A stretch of DNA of 64,000 nt from Melanocharis versteri (Eukaryota; Chordata; Aves; Passeriformes; Melanocharitidae), in assembly GCA_013397845.1 (NCBI GenBank), contig VZTG01010083.1:551980-615979 (forward strand), written 5' to 3'. The notes below the pieces were generated by a model. That model was not told the DNA's origin, ran no database searches, and was given only the letters and a program-made list of their open reading frames with translations. Below, piece after piece: positions 1-11,679 of this stretch. Both the position numbers and the translations under genes were made by a program. Every line of letters starts with the position of its first letter. Position 1 is the first letter of the stretch.

Positions 1-3000
1 CTAACAGGGATTCATTAAGTTTTGCCAGGCTGCACAGAACTTTTGCCACCTAGCTGCTGCAGGGGGAAGCTTGGGAAGCGCGCTGGGAGCAGGGAGAGGG
101 TTTGGGGATGGCAGCAGCACCGCTTTCCCTGGAAACTGCCCGGGGCAGCGAGGGAAAAGTGACCGGGGAGAAGGGGGATGCAAACCCTGCAGGTCCGGGG
201 AGAGGTTTAGTGGGAGGAAGGTAACGGGATTTACTGCTTGGAGCGGGGAGGGTTCCCTGCCCAGCTCCTGCGCTGCCTTTTGGGGTAACTGTGGGTAAAT
301 GTGGGCTGGAGGGAGGGAGGGAGGGAGGGAGGGATGGATGGATGGATGGATGGATGGATGGATGGATGGATGGATGGATGGATGGATGGAGGGATGGATG
401 GATGGAGGGATGGATGGATGGAGGGATGGAGGGATGGAGGGATGGATGGATGGAGGGAGGGATGGATGGATGGAGGCATTGCCCACGGGTCTGTAAATCC
501 CTGGAGCACAGACACCTCAGCCCCACAGCTCCAGAGCAGCGTGCCCATCGCCTTAGAGGGTGGCGATCCCAGAAATCCACCCCCGAGGCTGTGCCGTGCC
601 TGGCACATTCCCGGCTGCCCACGCCCTGGCACACGCTCGGTGGCACCATCTGTGCCCGCCTGCTCTTGGCAGCCTCCAGCCTCCACAGGCCACTGAGCAC
701 AGCCACTGCTTCCAAACCCACTCGGAGCAGGAGTGCTGGGACTGGAACGGGGACAGCAACAAGTTACTGGGAGCGGAGAGGGTGGTGCTGGGTCTTGTCC
801 TGGTGTGGCTGGGCCAAACAGCTGTTAAAGATGGACATGGAGGGAATGGAAATCAAAAAAAAAAAAAAGAGAAAATAATTTGATTGCTTGAATTTTAAGA
901 CCTGCTGTTTAAAAAGAAAAAAAGTTATACATTTTAAATTTTTACTTGATCCATCCAAGTCCCCTTAGAAGCCAGCACTGACCCAAGGGCTCTGCCCCTT
1001 GGATTGCTTGGGTGGAAGCCCTCACCACTCTAATTTCTTATGCTCAGGTCTGATTGCATCTTCCAGCCACTGCATGTGCACAAACAGCACCTTGGTGTCA
1101 CATGAGGATTTCTCCATCTGTTTTCTGCGGCTTTTAATTCAAAAAGGATGTTTTTATGCCCGTGACTTTTCGAGTGATGTTTGTGCATGGCAACGTTTGG
1201 TTTGTGCAATTGCTGACTCAGAATTGTGACGCACATCCCTTGCCCCCGGTCAGTGAACTGAAATTCTGTCTTGTCTCCTTGAAGTTTTGCAGAAAACATT
1301 GTGCTGATATTTGAAAGGCACCTCAGGATTTTGTAAGAAATTTTCTTCATTATAGCCTCTCTTGGGATAGGGTATCCTCTGGTTTGCACTTTAATTGGAA
1401 AATGGTGATGTAGAGAGCTGCATTTCCTGCAAAATCACTCACTGAAAGTGCATTTTTATGGATATCCTTCTGCCACATTTCAATGTGAAGCTCAGATGCA
1501 ACAGGAACTGTGAGGTGAATGACCCAGAGAGATAGGACAGGAGTAGAACAGGAATTTACATGTTGATCTTCAGATAATGAGCCCTGCCGAGGCACAGAGC
1601 CGGCTCCCCTGAGGATATATCCTCTCCTTTCAACCTGCACTTCTTCAAAGGGCTGTTTTTCCTGGCAGCCCTGAATCCAGGTGCTACTGATCTGGCAAGC
1701 TCAGCTAGAATTGCTCATATTGACAGAAACATTGATCCAGGGAAAACAGAAAATGCTTTTCTTTCTCCTCCTCAAAGCCTTGTCAGGGGGAAAGCATCTG
1801 CTCTCCATCCTCTTCTCCACCAGGAGTCTGTTCTGGCAGCCCCTCTGGTTTCTCAGAGGGATGTTTTCTTTCCTACCAAATGCTGTGTGTTCCCTGCAGT
1901 TGGAAAATCAGAGTCTGGGGGCAGAGCAGCTGATTTGTGAGTCACTTGGACGGAGGGGTGACAGATGGAGGTGCTCATGGCAGCGTGCAGCCATATGGGA
2001 CATGGGCCACAGACATCCCTGTGGGACCCCAAAGGACACGGGGGAGGGAGCTTTGTGTGGTCTGAGTCCAGAAAATCTCAGGCTACAGCAGGAGGAGTGT
2101 ATCCAGAAAAATGCAGGATGCAGAATGATGGGCAGGTGTGAGGATGAGGAGCTGGCTTGGGGTCTGGCGTGGAGATTTGCATTCACCCTGAGGAAGGGCG
2201 TTGGTTGGCAAGGAGGGGTCAAGTGGGAATGGAGAAGGGAGAAAAAAGGATTGCAGCGGGGAGAAAAACCTGGCAATGCCAGTGGGATGCAGGAGCTGGG
2301 CGTCCAGCTTTGACAAATCCGTGTATTTTTCAGCCAGAGGGACACTTGTCAAATTTCGTGATTTGCAGCTGGTGTTCTGCAGCCCCCACACTCCGAGGAC
2401 TGTTCCCAAAGGGCAGAGGGAGGGAGCTACCTGGCAGTGGGCTTCAGCTCATTGTGGAAACACCCATCATGTCTGCTGGGAAAAGCTGGGCCAGTCTGGA
2501 TTTCATCCCACTGTCAACTGCAAGTGTTTGAGAAAAATCCCAGCTTTCTTTTAAAGTTATCCAGAGATGAAGAATTCCTCACAGCTGCTGTAATGCTCTC
2601 CCAACAACTTATTTACCCTCCAGCCAGTTGCCATAAATCAGCCCTGGGGTGCCCTCTTTGTGCCCCAGGAGATCTCTGGCCCCCATATCCTCAGAGTAAC
2701 CTGTGAGCAGAGCAGCCTCAGCCTCCCCTTTGGAACCTGCACACACACACAAACCTTTTTCTGTACCCCTGCTTTCCAGCCTTTTAATCACCATTGTGCA
2801 TCTCCTTGGAGCCCACCCCAATTCTGCAGCGTTCTTCCAGCTGCAAACAGCAGAACCAAAGCGACAAATCCCGAGCCAACAACAGGAGAAAATTATTCCC
2901 ATTGCTTTGGTCTTGTCCTCGAGATTGTTTAACCTGCCTTCAGTTGGGTGTTTGCCACTTTGATCACCAATGATATGTGATTTTTCCGGGCCTTTGACAG

Positions 3001-6000
3001 AAATGTTGGGGGGTTTTAAATTCCCCCTGGCTGTGCATTTTTTTCAGAGGAAAGGTGGTTTATGGCCAGTGTTTGGGAATACCTGCCAGGGCCAGAGCTG
3101 GTGGTGGGAGGCTGAAATAAAGCTCGTGTGTCATCTCGAGGGGCTCTATGCAGAATCTCAATTAGCAGAGAACTCTGCTTTGACATAAGCTCAGGGACCA
3201 GTTCCAGGCACAAATAACTGGACAGATCTGGGATTTTTGGGAGGCAGACTGCATCCCTCAGTTGCTGTTGAAATTATGGCTGAGACTGAGTGATTCCATT
3301 CAGGTTTTTCCTCATCCTTGTTGACTTCCAGGGCTCCTCAGCTGAACTCTGAACTTTTCCCCTTACTTTGTTTCTGGATATCTCTAAGGCAGACATTGTC
3401 ATTAAATGAATAATAAATCAGCCCTGGGAAACAAAAATTTACCTCCTGCACTGAAAAATGTTCTTAAAGAAATTTTGACTGTCGTCACAATCTGTAAAAA
3501 ATAATAAATCAGAGCCAAACTGTCAATCCTGGGAGAGCTTTCAAAAAACTTTGTAACCCAAACCTAGAGTCGTCCTTAACCAGGTTATTTTGGGGATTGA
3601 GGGAATCCTGTTTTATGCACACATAAACAAGGGGCAATGGTTTTATTAGACCAAAGAAGCAAAGCATTCTTATTTTGAAAAAAATGAGTTGTGAGCAATA
3701 GGTGACCAGAGAAAATGGGCAGGGAGGTCATGAGGTACAAAGTTATTTGGCTACAGCTGTTATATTGTTCCCCAACGGAAATTTCATTCATGGAGCCAGC
3801 TGTTCATTGCAATTTTGGCTTCTTGGTTTCTGAATCATCTGTGAAGCAACTGCAGTAATTGTTTGGCGGTTTTTTCATGTATCCATTATTTGCCAGTATT
3901 ATTTTGGTCACATTTCCGTCTGCAGATGACCTTTCAAAGAGAATAGTAAACTGTGACCTTCCAGGATGAGTACTCCTTCCAACAGTGAGACCAGATCAGT
4001 GTTTGGAACTGCACAGATTTATTGTTCATTGCTCTCTTATATCCCAGAATTATACCTTGTCTGAAAATTTTCTCTATTTAAAATCCAACAACATCCCCCA
4101 AAAAAGTGTATTTTCAATAGCTTCAATTTTAAAACATGTTTCAAATTTGAAATGTTTGCAGCTTTTGAGGAATGGACTAATATGAGAGTTTGCACTTTCA
4201 CTGTGGAAAACATCATCAAAATCAGGTTTTTCCAAACCTTTTTAGTGGTTTAAACTGCATATCAGTTCAGGGGAAAACAATGTCATGGGAGGGTTTTGAA
4301 GGAAAAAGCAGAAATTGTTTATTGATATTGGGAACAGGGCAGGAGGCTGTCATTAGTGAAAATATCAGGAATTCTCTGTCTCTCACACAGACACACACAC
4401 CTCGTGTAACCACTCAGAGACTGAACCAGGGTATGGATTTTCTCTAATGTACCCCTTGTAAGAGAAATGAAAACCTTTGATCAAGCTGACTTCTCTCTGA
4501 CCTGTGTCCTGGCTGACACTCCATCTCTGCCTAATGGGGCAGCAGGGGAGTTCCCAGCTCCCCCCTTTTCCTGCTCTGTGGTTCCAAGAGCAGAGAGCAG
4601 GTGTAAAACCATCACCTTGCCAGGACAAGCCTAAACTATGGAAAGTGTGGAAGGGAAATATCACATGACTACCACAAACTTGGTGCATTGTTATCTCTTT
4701 TGGTGTCCTTTGGGGTTCTCTACATCAGATTGTCCCAAGGGAGTGAAGAAGATCCAGTTTTCACCATTATGGATCACTGATTGCTGCACAGACACATGTG
4801 TGGGCCAGCAGCAAATCCCAGGGGCAATGGACCTCCTGGGGCCTCTCCTTGATCAGTTTTTGGGAGAATCCAGGTGGGAACAGGCTGTTATCAAAGGCAC
4901 AGATGCTCCAAAGGAGCCACTGGGGGTTTCAGCAATAAGGACAGAGCAGGATGTAGATACAGAGGGATGTTAATCTCACCTCAAATTTCCCCATAGCCTG
5001 GTGGTGAAATTTCCTAGAAACCCCTGGGGGACAGTTGCACCATGTTTATTCTTGGAAAAACAACCCCAGTTTCCCATCACTGATTTTGTAACACACCAGT
5101 GATCGGGCCAAGTGTATGTTTATACACACTTATGTGTATTTATGACCCTTACCAGCCTGCTCGTGAGGCCATGGCAGCACTCACTTCTCACCCTGGCTTG
5201 CAGCTGATCTCTCTTGAAAGTGCAAATCCAGAATCCACCTTTGGATTTTATTAGAGCTGATAAATGATTGTTAACAAATCTGAGCCCTGAGCACTTTCTG
5301 CTGCCCTGGGGAGCTGAGCTGGAACCCAGAGGTGAGTGAGTGGTTGAGCCACAGGTGAGAAAGGAGTGGGCTGGGCTGATTCACCTCTCTGCTGGAGGGA
5401 TTTGGCTTCTTGCTGAAACACCCCCAGTGTGAAAAATACCTGAATGATGCCTCATAAATGTTCCTGTGCCTGTTAATCCACTTTACACCTTCCTTGTCCT
5501 GTCAGTGTGCACTGAGCAGCTCAGCTCCTTTCTGCTGCAGTCAAACACGGCCTCATTTTCTTTGGGATGAAGCTGGCATCACTCACAGATCTCACCCAGA
5601 ATGTCCTATGATTCAGAAATGGTCTCTAATTTAACGACCCAGAGCTCCATGTGGATAAATTTGAAAGGATCTCCCATAAATTCTGGTCCAGACAAGGTGA
5701 TGGAGATGGAAGGAGCCCACTGAGGAGAGAGGTGCTACCAGGGACATTTGTTCCATGTCCCAAAACAACAGAGTGCCACCATTTCCTCAGCTTCCCTATC
5801 AAAGTGTTTTGGTGTCCTCATCATGGGGATGCCTGGAGCCTTTCTCTCTGTTTCCCAGCAAGTATAAAAGACTTCAAAGGATTATTTTCAACCTCCTAAT
5901 TTTCAATGCAGTAATCTCAATTATAAAACAAGTTCTACACAATAATTTAGTGATTCTTTGGTGCTTCCAAAGCACTTCACTAAGGGGATCACACAGTGCC

Positions 6001-6129
6001 GGGGGAGCTGAACATTAAATTCTCCTCTCTGACGAAAACCACTTCGAAACCCCTTTTCCCGCTTCATCCGGCGGGATGTTCCGTTCTCGCCTCACGCCGA
6101 ACCTGACTTCCTTTTCTTCTCTTTGCAAG
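1..6129 (+). other. WFDC1 intron 1 (partial), no coding exon seen
   Basis: Six kilobases upstream of the first visible WFDC1 exon. I looked for the signal-peptide exon expected before 6130 and found none, so exon 1 is probably upstream of the window. The stretch holds a GGAT microsatellite (308-476), an oligo-A run near 857 and short CA tracts near 2743 and 4387. The longest open frames (for example 1681-2313 on + and 1030-1389 on -) match nothing I recognise and lack splice or promoter context. Confidence 0.6.
304..477. repeat. GGAG/GGAT tetranucleotide microsatellite
   Basis: A GGAG run passes into a nearly pure GGAT array and then an interspersed GGAT/GGAG mixture. It reads as an open Met-Asp-Gly-Trp (+) or Ser-Ile-His-Pro (-) repeat in several frames, which explains the long artificial ORFs here. 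It lies in WFDC1 intron 1 and is probably length-polymorphic. Confidence 0.95.
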
Positions 6130-6325
6130 GATTATGAGTACCCTCTTCATTCTCACAGTTCCCAGTACCAGAAGAACGACCGGTGCCCGCCGCCGCCGCA
6201 GAGCCTCCCGGAGCGCGCCTGCGAGGTGCCCAGCTGCCGCTCCGACTCCGAGTGCGAGCGCCACAAGCGCTGCTGCTACAACGGCTGCATCTACGCCTGC
6301 CTCGAGTCCGTGCAGCCCCCGCCAG
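6130..6325 (+). CDS. WFDC1: WFDC1 exon 2 (WAP core)
   Basis: Acceptor TTTGCAAG before 6130 and donor at 6326. It starts in phase 0 with DYEYPLHSH and ends with one base of a split Val codon. It contains all eight WAP cysteines between DRCPPPP and IYACLES. The exon number assumes one upstream coding exon, as in mammals. Confidence 0.92.
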
Positions 6326-9300
6326 GTGCGGGGACCCCCGGGCACACTGGGAGAGAGAGGGGAGCTGGCAGAGGTGGGGGGGTGCTGGTCGTCCCTGTGC
6401 GCGTCGGGTTTGGGGATGGAGTGCAGTTCCACGGGTCTCTGGGGTTTCTGGGGCATTGCAGAGTTAGAAAGGTGTCCAAGGCCAACCGGTGCTGCAAAAT
6501 TTCCACTGGGTCCAATTGCAGAAGTCACTCAAGGCCAGTTCTGTTCCTGGGATGGCATTTTCCATGCCCCATCCCTGGGAGTGTCCCAGGCCAGGTTGGA
6601 CGAGTCTTGGAGCAACCTGGGATAGTGGAAGGTGTCCCTGCCCACGGCAGGGGGTTGGAACGAGATGAGCTCTAAGGTCCTTTCCAACCCAAACCATTCT
6701 TTGATCCTGTCTTTCTGTGTTCAGGAAAAGAAGCAGTCCCAGCCCGAATTAGTCTGACAGAAGTGAGGCAGCCACCTCCTCATTCCCTGCCAGCCACCTC
6801 CTCACTACGGAGGGATCACCCTGCACTTCCCTGCCGTGGGAAGGGCAGTGGGAAGGTTCTGGTGGCCCTGGATAACATCCATGTCTCCCTTGCCACCGGG
6901 ACAAGAGCACGAATATAAGTCAAAATCAGAATCCATCCATCAGGCAGCCTCCTCACAGGCCCCTAGAGGAAATCCATGGCTTTTCCATGACTCCGTGCCC
7001 TGTGGCTGGTACATCTTGACACTGTGGCCTCTTGTTTCTGTCTTCTGCAGTCTTGGACTGGCTGGTTCAGCCCAAACCCCGCTGGCTGGGAGGAAATGGG
7101 TGGCTTTTGGATGGCCCAGAGGAAGTCTTACAAGGTAAAGGACATTTCTCTCTCTTCTCTGCAATATCCATAATCACACTAAGGCCCTGGAGAATAAATC
7201 CCTCATACCCAGAGCTTGCCTGGGATATTGGGCTGCTGGGGCTGCTGGTATTTGTCTGGAGTTTCCACAGGAATAACTCTGTGTGATGCTGGGGGCTGCT
7301 TTCTGGTGCAGTAAATAAATTACTTTTTATGGATATGGATTATCCAGCAGAGCACTAGGAATGCTGCAGGGAACTGGGCTTGTACCCATTCTTCAAATAA
7401 TTAGAGATATATCTTTCTTTTAGAAAAAGGCTTTGCCATCATACACATAATTTTCTGCCAGCTTCCTGATAGACCGTGGGTGGACTTGGAATGGGAGATC
7501 CTTTAATCCAGAGTGGCCTCATCACCCAGATGCCTTGGGCTGGGGCTGTGGCTCTTGGATCTGAAGGTGCTTTGGACAGGAGCCCTGGCAAACTGCTGCA
7601 GAGTTGTGTCAAGCTGACGTGAACCTGGAGCAGCCAAGTTTGGAGACTGATAATGAGATTGAGCTTCTCAGGTTAATTCCAGAGGAAAAGGGTTTTAATT
7701 ATTTTTTTCCAATAACTAAAATTGAAATAAAGAGGGAATGGGGAGGTAGGAAGAGAAGTTTTCCTCTATGAGACATTTCCAGATGTATGGACACCTGAAG
7801 TTTTTTGGGTTTTTCTTGGAAATGTTAACCCAGCTTTTGATCAGCTTTAGTCAGACGCAGGTAGTGCCAATAAATTCCCCTCTTTGGTCTTACACAGATG
7901 ATATCAAACTCTCTGAGCCTTGACTTTCATCTATTATGGAAGCTCCAAGTTCTTGAAGAGAAAATTCTGCCTCCAGCTCATTGGAGCTGCACAGCTAGAA
8001 ATAAGATAAAATAGGCTCCTCCTCATCCATCCCTGTCATGCTTAAATTATTTGTTCTTATCTGAACACCTTCATCTCAGCTTGAGGGAGTAATTAGGGAA
8101 GTGAGAACCATCAGTCATGGCATGAGAATTACAGTAGAGATCCTTGAAATTAAAAATGAGAGGGTGGAGTGGCCCCGCAGAGTCTGTACGTTAATGGCCA
8201 CAAACACTGCCCGAGTCCTGCTCTACCTCCCCATCCTGAGCTGCACTCGCTGCCTGTCCCGGCTCAAAGTGATGAAACCTCTGTTTGGCACAGTGCCTGA
8301 CCCTGCAGTGAGTCACCCTGAGGTTTAGGTTCAGCACAGGTCCGTGGGTGTGGAGCAGAGAGCAGAGCAGCACCCTGCCAGCTTCCCGCTGGTGTTCCCA
8401 GCTCCTCACCCAGCCCGGAGCCTGGCTGGGACACCCCCACCCCTGCCTGGAGGGAGCCCCACGGAGGGATCACCCTGCACCGTGGGCAGTGGTGACACCT
8501 TTTGGGGCACCCAAAAACAGAGGCCAGACAAAATTAAGGGAATAAAACCCAGATATATTTATTGAAGGGCCTTCAGGTACATTTAGGGCAGACGAAGCCC
8601 CTCAGGGGCTACACTCAAAACAGACAACAGGTCACAAGTTTTCACACTTTTATAAGTTTGGTCCATTTGCATATTGGGGGTTAATCTTCCAATTACAGCT
8701 TCAGGTAATGAAGTCATTTACCCCAAATTTGCTCCCCCCACAACTCACTTTTGTTTACGTCTCTTTGGGCCTGAGGCAGTGAGGTGTCCTTGATTGCCAG
8801 GCCTGGAGAGGAATTGTTTTGTCTGACCAAAATGGGAAAGCAGCAGCTGATACTGTTTGTGGAGTTTAGAGTCATACACTAAAGAACAGCAGGATTACAA
8901 ATATATGAAAAATACAAAAGCTAAAATCCTAAAGCATCAGTGGTGGGCGGTTTCCTCCCCTCAGGCTCACCCGGGCCCTGCACGCCAGGCTGTGGGGAGG
9001 GTTTGTGCAGGGAATGGGGCTGAGCTGTGTTGGGACACGGGGCAGCCTCTGTGTGAGGTGTGAACGGGATCAGCCACCCACACAGGATGGTCTGAGGGGC
9101 CAGCCCTGTGTGGGGAAGGAGTCTGAGGTCCTGCCCAGGAGCAGGGGCCGTGTTTGTGCCCTGTATTTGGGTCCCCGTGTTTGGGTCCCCATGTTTGTGC
9201 CCCGTGTTTGTGTCCCCGTGTTTGTGCCCTGTGTTTGGGTCCTCGTGTTTGGATCCCAGTGTTTGTGCCCTGTGTTTTTGTCCCCGTGTTTGGGTCCCCG

Positions 9301-11679
9301 TGTCTGTGCCCCCGTGTCTGTGTCCCCGTGTTTGTGTCCTGTGTTTGTGTCCTGTGTCTGTGTCCCCGTGTTTGTGCCCTATGTCTGTGCCCCGTGTCTG
9401 TGTCCCGTGTCTGTGTCCCCATGTCTGTGCCCCGTGTCTGTGTCCCCGTGTTTGTGCCCCATGTCTGTGTCCCCGTGTCTGTGTCCCCATGTCTGTGTCC
9501 CCGTGTTTGTGNNNNNNNNNNNNNNNNNTTGTGTCCCCGTGTCTGTGTCCCCGTGTCTGTGTCCCGTGTCTGTGTCCCAGTGTCTGTGCCCCGTGTCTGT
9601 ATCCCCGTGTCTGTGTCCCCGTGTTTGTGCCCCATGTCTGTGTCCCGTGTCTGTGTCCCCGTGGGTGTCACAGCCGCAGTTGGTGACCTGCAGGTTTCTC
9701 TTGCAGCCGAGGCCTGCAGCACCACGGAGGATGGGGACGAGCCCCTGCACTGCCCCACGGGCTACGAGTGCCACATCATCAACCCGGGCAACACGGCCGA
9801 GGGCATCCCCAACCGCGGCCAGTGCATCAAGCTCCGCGGAAACCCAGGTCAGTGGGCTGGGACATCCCTGCCTCTCCTCCTGCATGCTGCTGCTTGCAGG
9901 GCAGAACCAGAAAGGAAGGCACCAGGACACCCGGACACCGTGTGCCAGCTCCAATTTCTAAAATTAGAAATATGTATCTGTTACTGCGCGCTTCAGTAAG
10001 AAATCCGAGGTTTAAATTCCGGTTTTGTCGTCTGACTTTGCTTTCTGCATCCAAAACTTTGTTCCCTTTATTCTGCTGACACATTTGCCCCGAAAAAGAA
10101 TTTCATACATGCCAAAATATTTTCCAGGAAAGCTCATAACATGTTTGGATACTCACTGAATGGTAGGATATGTACATTGGCACTGGGCTACAAATCACCT
10201 CAGTGCAGAGGCGTGGGACAGCAGTTTTGCCATTTGGTCACTGTAAAAACCAGGGGAAGCATCAAACCAGGTCTCTGAGCTGCTTCCACAACAGATTTAG
10301 AGTTTTTCTAGGGCTTTTGGATCATCTCTTTTATAACTTTTTTCTGCAATAACATCCATAGTAACCAATGTAATTTAGAACTGTAGGGGTCTTAGGCACG
10401 CAGTATTTCTAAGAGCTGAAATAATTATATAAATGGCAAACACAACAACCTAGCTGGAACTTGAATTATGTAAAATACTCATAGAAGGTCTGAAATGTTA
10501 CCCAAATTTTATTTCTTTTGGGAAAGCCTGTGATTCCTTGAGTTGTAGCTTCTGAAAAGATTACAAAATGCTAGTGGCAGTTCCCACTCTTACGGCAAGT
10601 GAGTTTTGTCCACAGATCTTAGTAATCTCAGCAGTTTGTAGGAGGTTTATAGCAGCCCAAATTACTTCAGCTACAGAGGACTTTTATTTCCCTCATTGTG
10701 AGGTTATTATTTCCATATCTCTAATTTCTCTGTGCTGTACACAGAAGGTCAGAGTTTAACACAAAAAAATGAAGTCTGACTGGATATGTTCTCACCATGT
10801 ACCTTCTTTTCCAGACGGACACAACCTGAGGCATAAATATTACAAAGAATATTTTGGTAAGCTGCTGGCATGAAGTGTTTGTTGTTGTTATTAAGCTTTA
10901 TGATTCTTGCAATGCTTACAAGGAATTTGCTCCTTATGAAATGAAAGTTTGTACATAGAAAAAAAGAGATTCTTTAGCCTCAACTCTCTATGCCTTGGTC
11001 AGAAGATCTTATTTTAAGACCTACAATGTCCTGACTGTGGACTCCTAAAAATCAGAATTTTCTCCTAAAAATCAGAATTTTCAGCTGTGACAGAATGAGT
11101 TAAATGGCGAAGTCTTCTGCCAGGGGAACCACCCAGCCCAATAATCTTTTGTTATTTTTAAGCATATTTTTGGAGCTTTGCTCTTGGCCCAGGGCTCCTT
11201 GCAGCTGAACACAGAGCTCTGTCAAAAGCAGGGTCAGTGATCAGTCCCTCGGTGCTCCCTGAGAGGTGCCAGGTCCCTCTCACAAATCTGGGTCTCAGAA
11301 AAAGCAGGAGCATCTCCCAGATCTTTCCTCACAGCTTCAAAGCTCCTGGTTTCTCCCTCCTGGATCTGGATCAGACTGGAAGTGACATTCAGCTATAACT
11401 AGAGAACATCTTCGATATAAGATTTACGAACAGCCAAATCTGGCCAGTTTGGCTGATAAAACCATGAGAGGATTTCCTTTCCTCTCCTCCAGTGTGGGCT
11501 ATCCCAGCTCTCCAAGAGAACTGCTAAATAATGAGACCAATAAAACTGCTGAGGGAACCTCTAGAAACCATTTGCCACAGCCTAACCCAAAACCTGACTT
11601 TGCTGGTATTTGTTTTACAGGGAGCAATTCCAACAATGTGGTCGGCCACGTGAAAAACCAGCAGAAGCATTTAGGCTAA
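6130..11679 (+). CDS. WFDC1: WFDC1 (WAP four-disulfide core domain 1, ps20), 5'-partial
   Basis: Secreted WAP-domain protein, known in mammals as ps20, a growth-modulatory extracellular factor. Visible coding exons are 6130-6325, 7051-7134, 9707-9847, 10815-10856 and 11621-11679. They join in frame to 173 codons plus TAA; the mammalian protein is about 220 residues, so roughly 45 N-terminal residues with the signal peptide are missing upstream. The first visible exon carries the whole WAP core, with eight cysteines spaced C-x11-C-x4-C-x5-C-x5-CC-x3-C-x3-C. The next exons give the strongly conserved VLDWLVQPKPRWLGGNGW segment, a second Cys-containing segment (ACSTTEDGDEP, CPTGYECHI, IPNRGQC) and a short basic tail. 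All introns from the second visible exon on are phase 1. Identity is clear from the sequence and from synteny with ATP2C2. Secretion is inferred from the family. Confidence 0.95.
6570..6718 (+). mobile_element. CR1 LINE 3'-end fragment
   Basis: Shows the CR1 3' hallmark: CAGGCCAGGTTGGA, then GGAGCAACCTGGGATAGTGG, CCTGCCCACGGCAGG, AAGGTCCTTTCCAACCC and a CATTCTTTGATCCTGT-type tail. Heavily 5'-truncated and non-coding; it lies in WFDC1 intron 2. Confidence 0.85.
7051..7134 (+). CDS. WFDC1: WFDC1 exon 3
   Basis: Acceptor TCTTCTGCAG and donor G|GTAAAG. It completes the split Val codon and encodes VLDWLVQPKPRWLGGNGW followed by LLDGPEEVLQ, the most conserved non-WAP block of the family. Confidence 0.93.
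8492..8845 (-). mobile_element. LTR-like element (probable solo endogenous-retrovirus LTR)
   Basis: On the minus strand an AATAAATATATCTGGG polyadenylation region is followed by a C/T/G-rich tail ending near a TG/CA boundary at 8492. The opposite edge near 8845 is approximate. No gag, pol or env reading frame is attached, so it looks like a solo LTR. It lies in WFDC1 intron 3. Family assignment would need a repeat-library search. Confidence 0.55.
9154..9665. repeat. GT-rich minisatellite with an internal assembly gap
   Basis: Degenerate 12-15-base units of the type GTGTCTGTGTCCCC and GTGTTTGTGCCCC, over about 510 bases. Seventeen Ns interrupt the array at 9512-9528. It creates long artificial ORFs on both strands. 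It fills the 3' end of WFDC1 intron 3 up to about 40 bases from the exon 4 acceptor. Confidence 0.95.
9512..9528. other. Assembly gap (17 N)
   Basis: Unsequenced bases inside the minisatellite; the true copy number is unknown. Confidence 1.
9707..9847 (+). CDS. WFDC1: WFDC1 exon 4
   Basis: Acceptor TTTCTCTTGCAG and donor G|GTCAGT. It encodes AEACSTTEDGDEP through IPNRGQCIKLRGNP with four cysteines. The intron 3 minisatellite ends only about 40 bases before this acceptor. Confidence 0.93.
10815..10856 (+). CDS. WFDC1: WFDC1 exon 5
   Basis: A 42-base micro-exon between acceptor TTTTCCAG and donor G|GTAAGC. It encodes DGHNLRHKYYKEYF, which matches the family's basic C-terminal segment and is too short to show up as an ORF on its own. 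Confidence 0.9.
11621..11679 (+). CDS. WFDC1: WFDC1 exon 6 (terminal coding exon)
   Basis: Acceptor TTTGTTTTACAG. It encodes GSNSNNVVGHVKNQQKHLG and stops at TAA 11677-11679. A strong donor (GTAAGT) starts at 11696, 16 bases past the stop, so the 3'UTR may be spliced. Confidence 0.9.

Noticed and set aside
1..883. Long Ser/His/Pro and Met/Asp/Gly/Trp ORFs on both strands
   Set aside because: They are translations of the GGAT/GGAG microsatellite; every frame is open and no gene context exists.
1681..2313. 210-codon plus-strand ORF in WFDC1 intron 1
   Set aside because: No recognisable domain, no splice or promoter context, and overlapping frames of similar size on the other strand.
6064..6528. 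Minus-strand 154-codon ORF over WFDC1 exon 2
   Set aside because: Antisense shadow of a GC-rich coding exon.
8921..9961. Several 190-320-codon Cys/Val/Pro or Thr/Gln/His ORFs
   Set aside because: Products of the minisatellite and of N bases within it; the only real coding part is WFDC1 exon 4.
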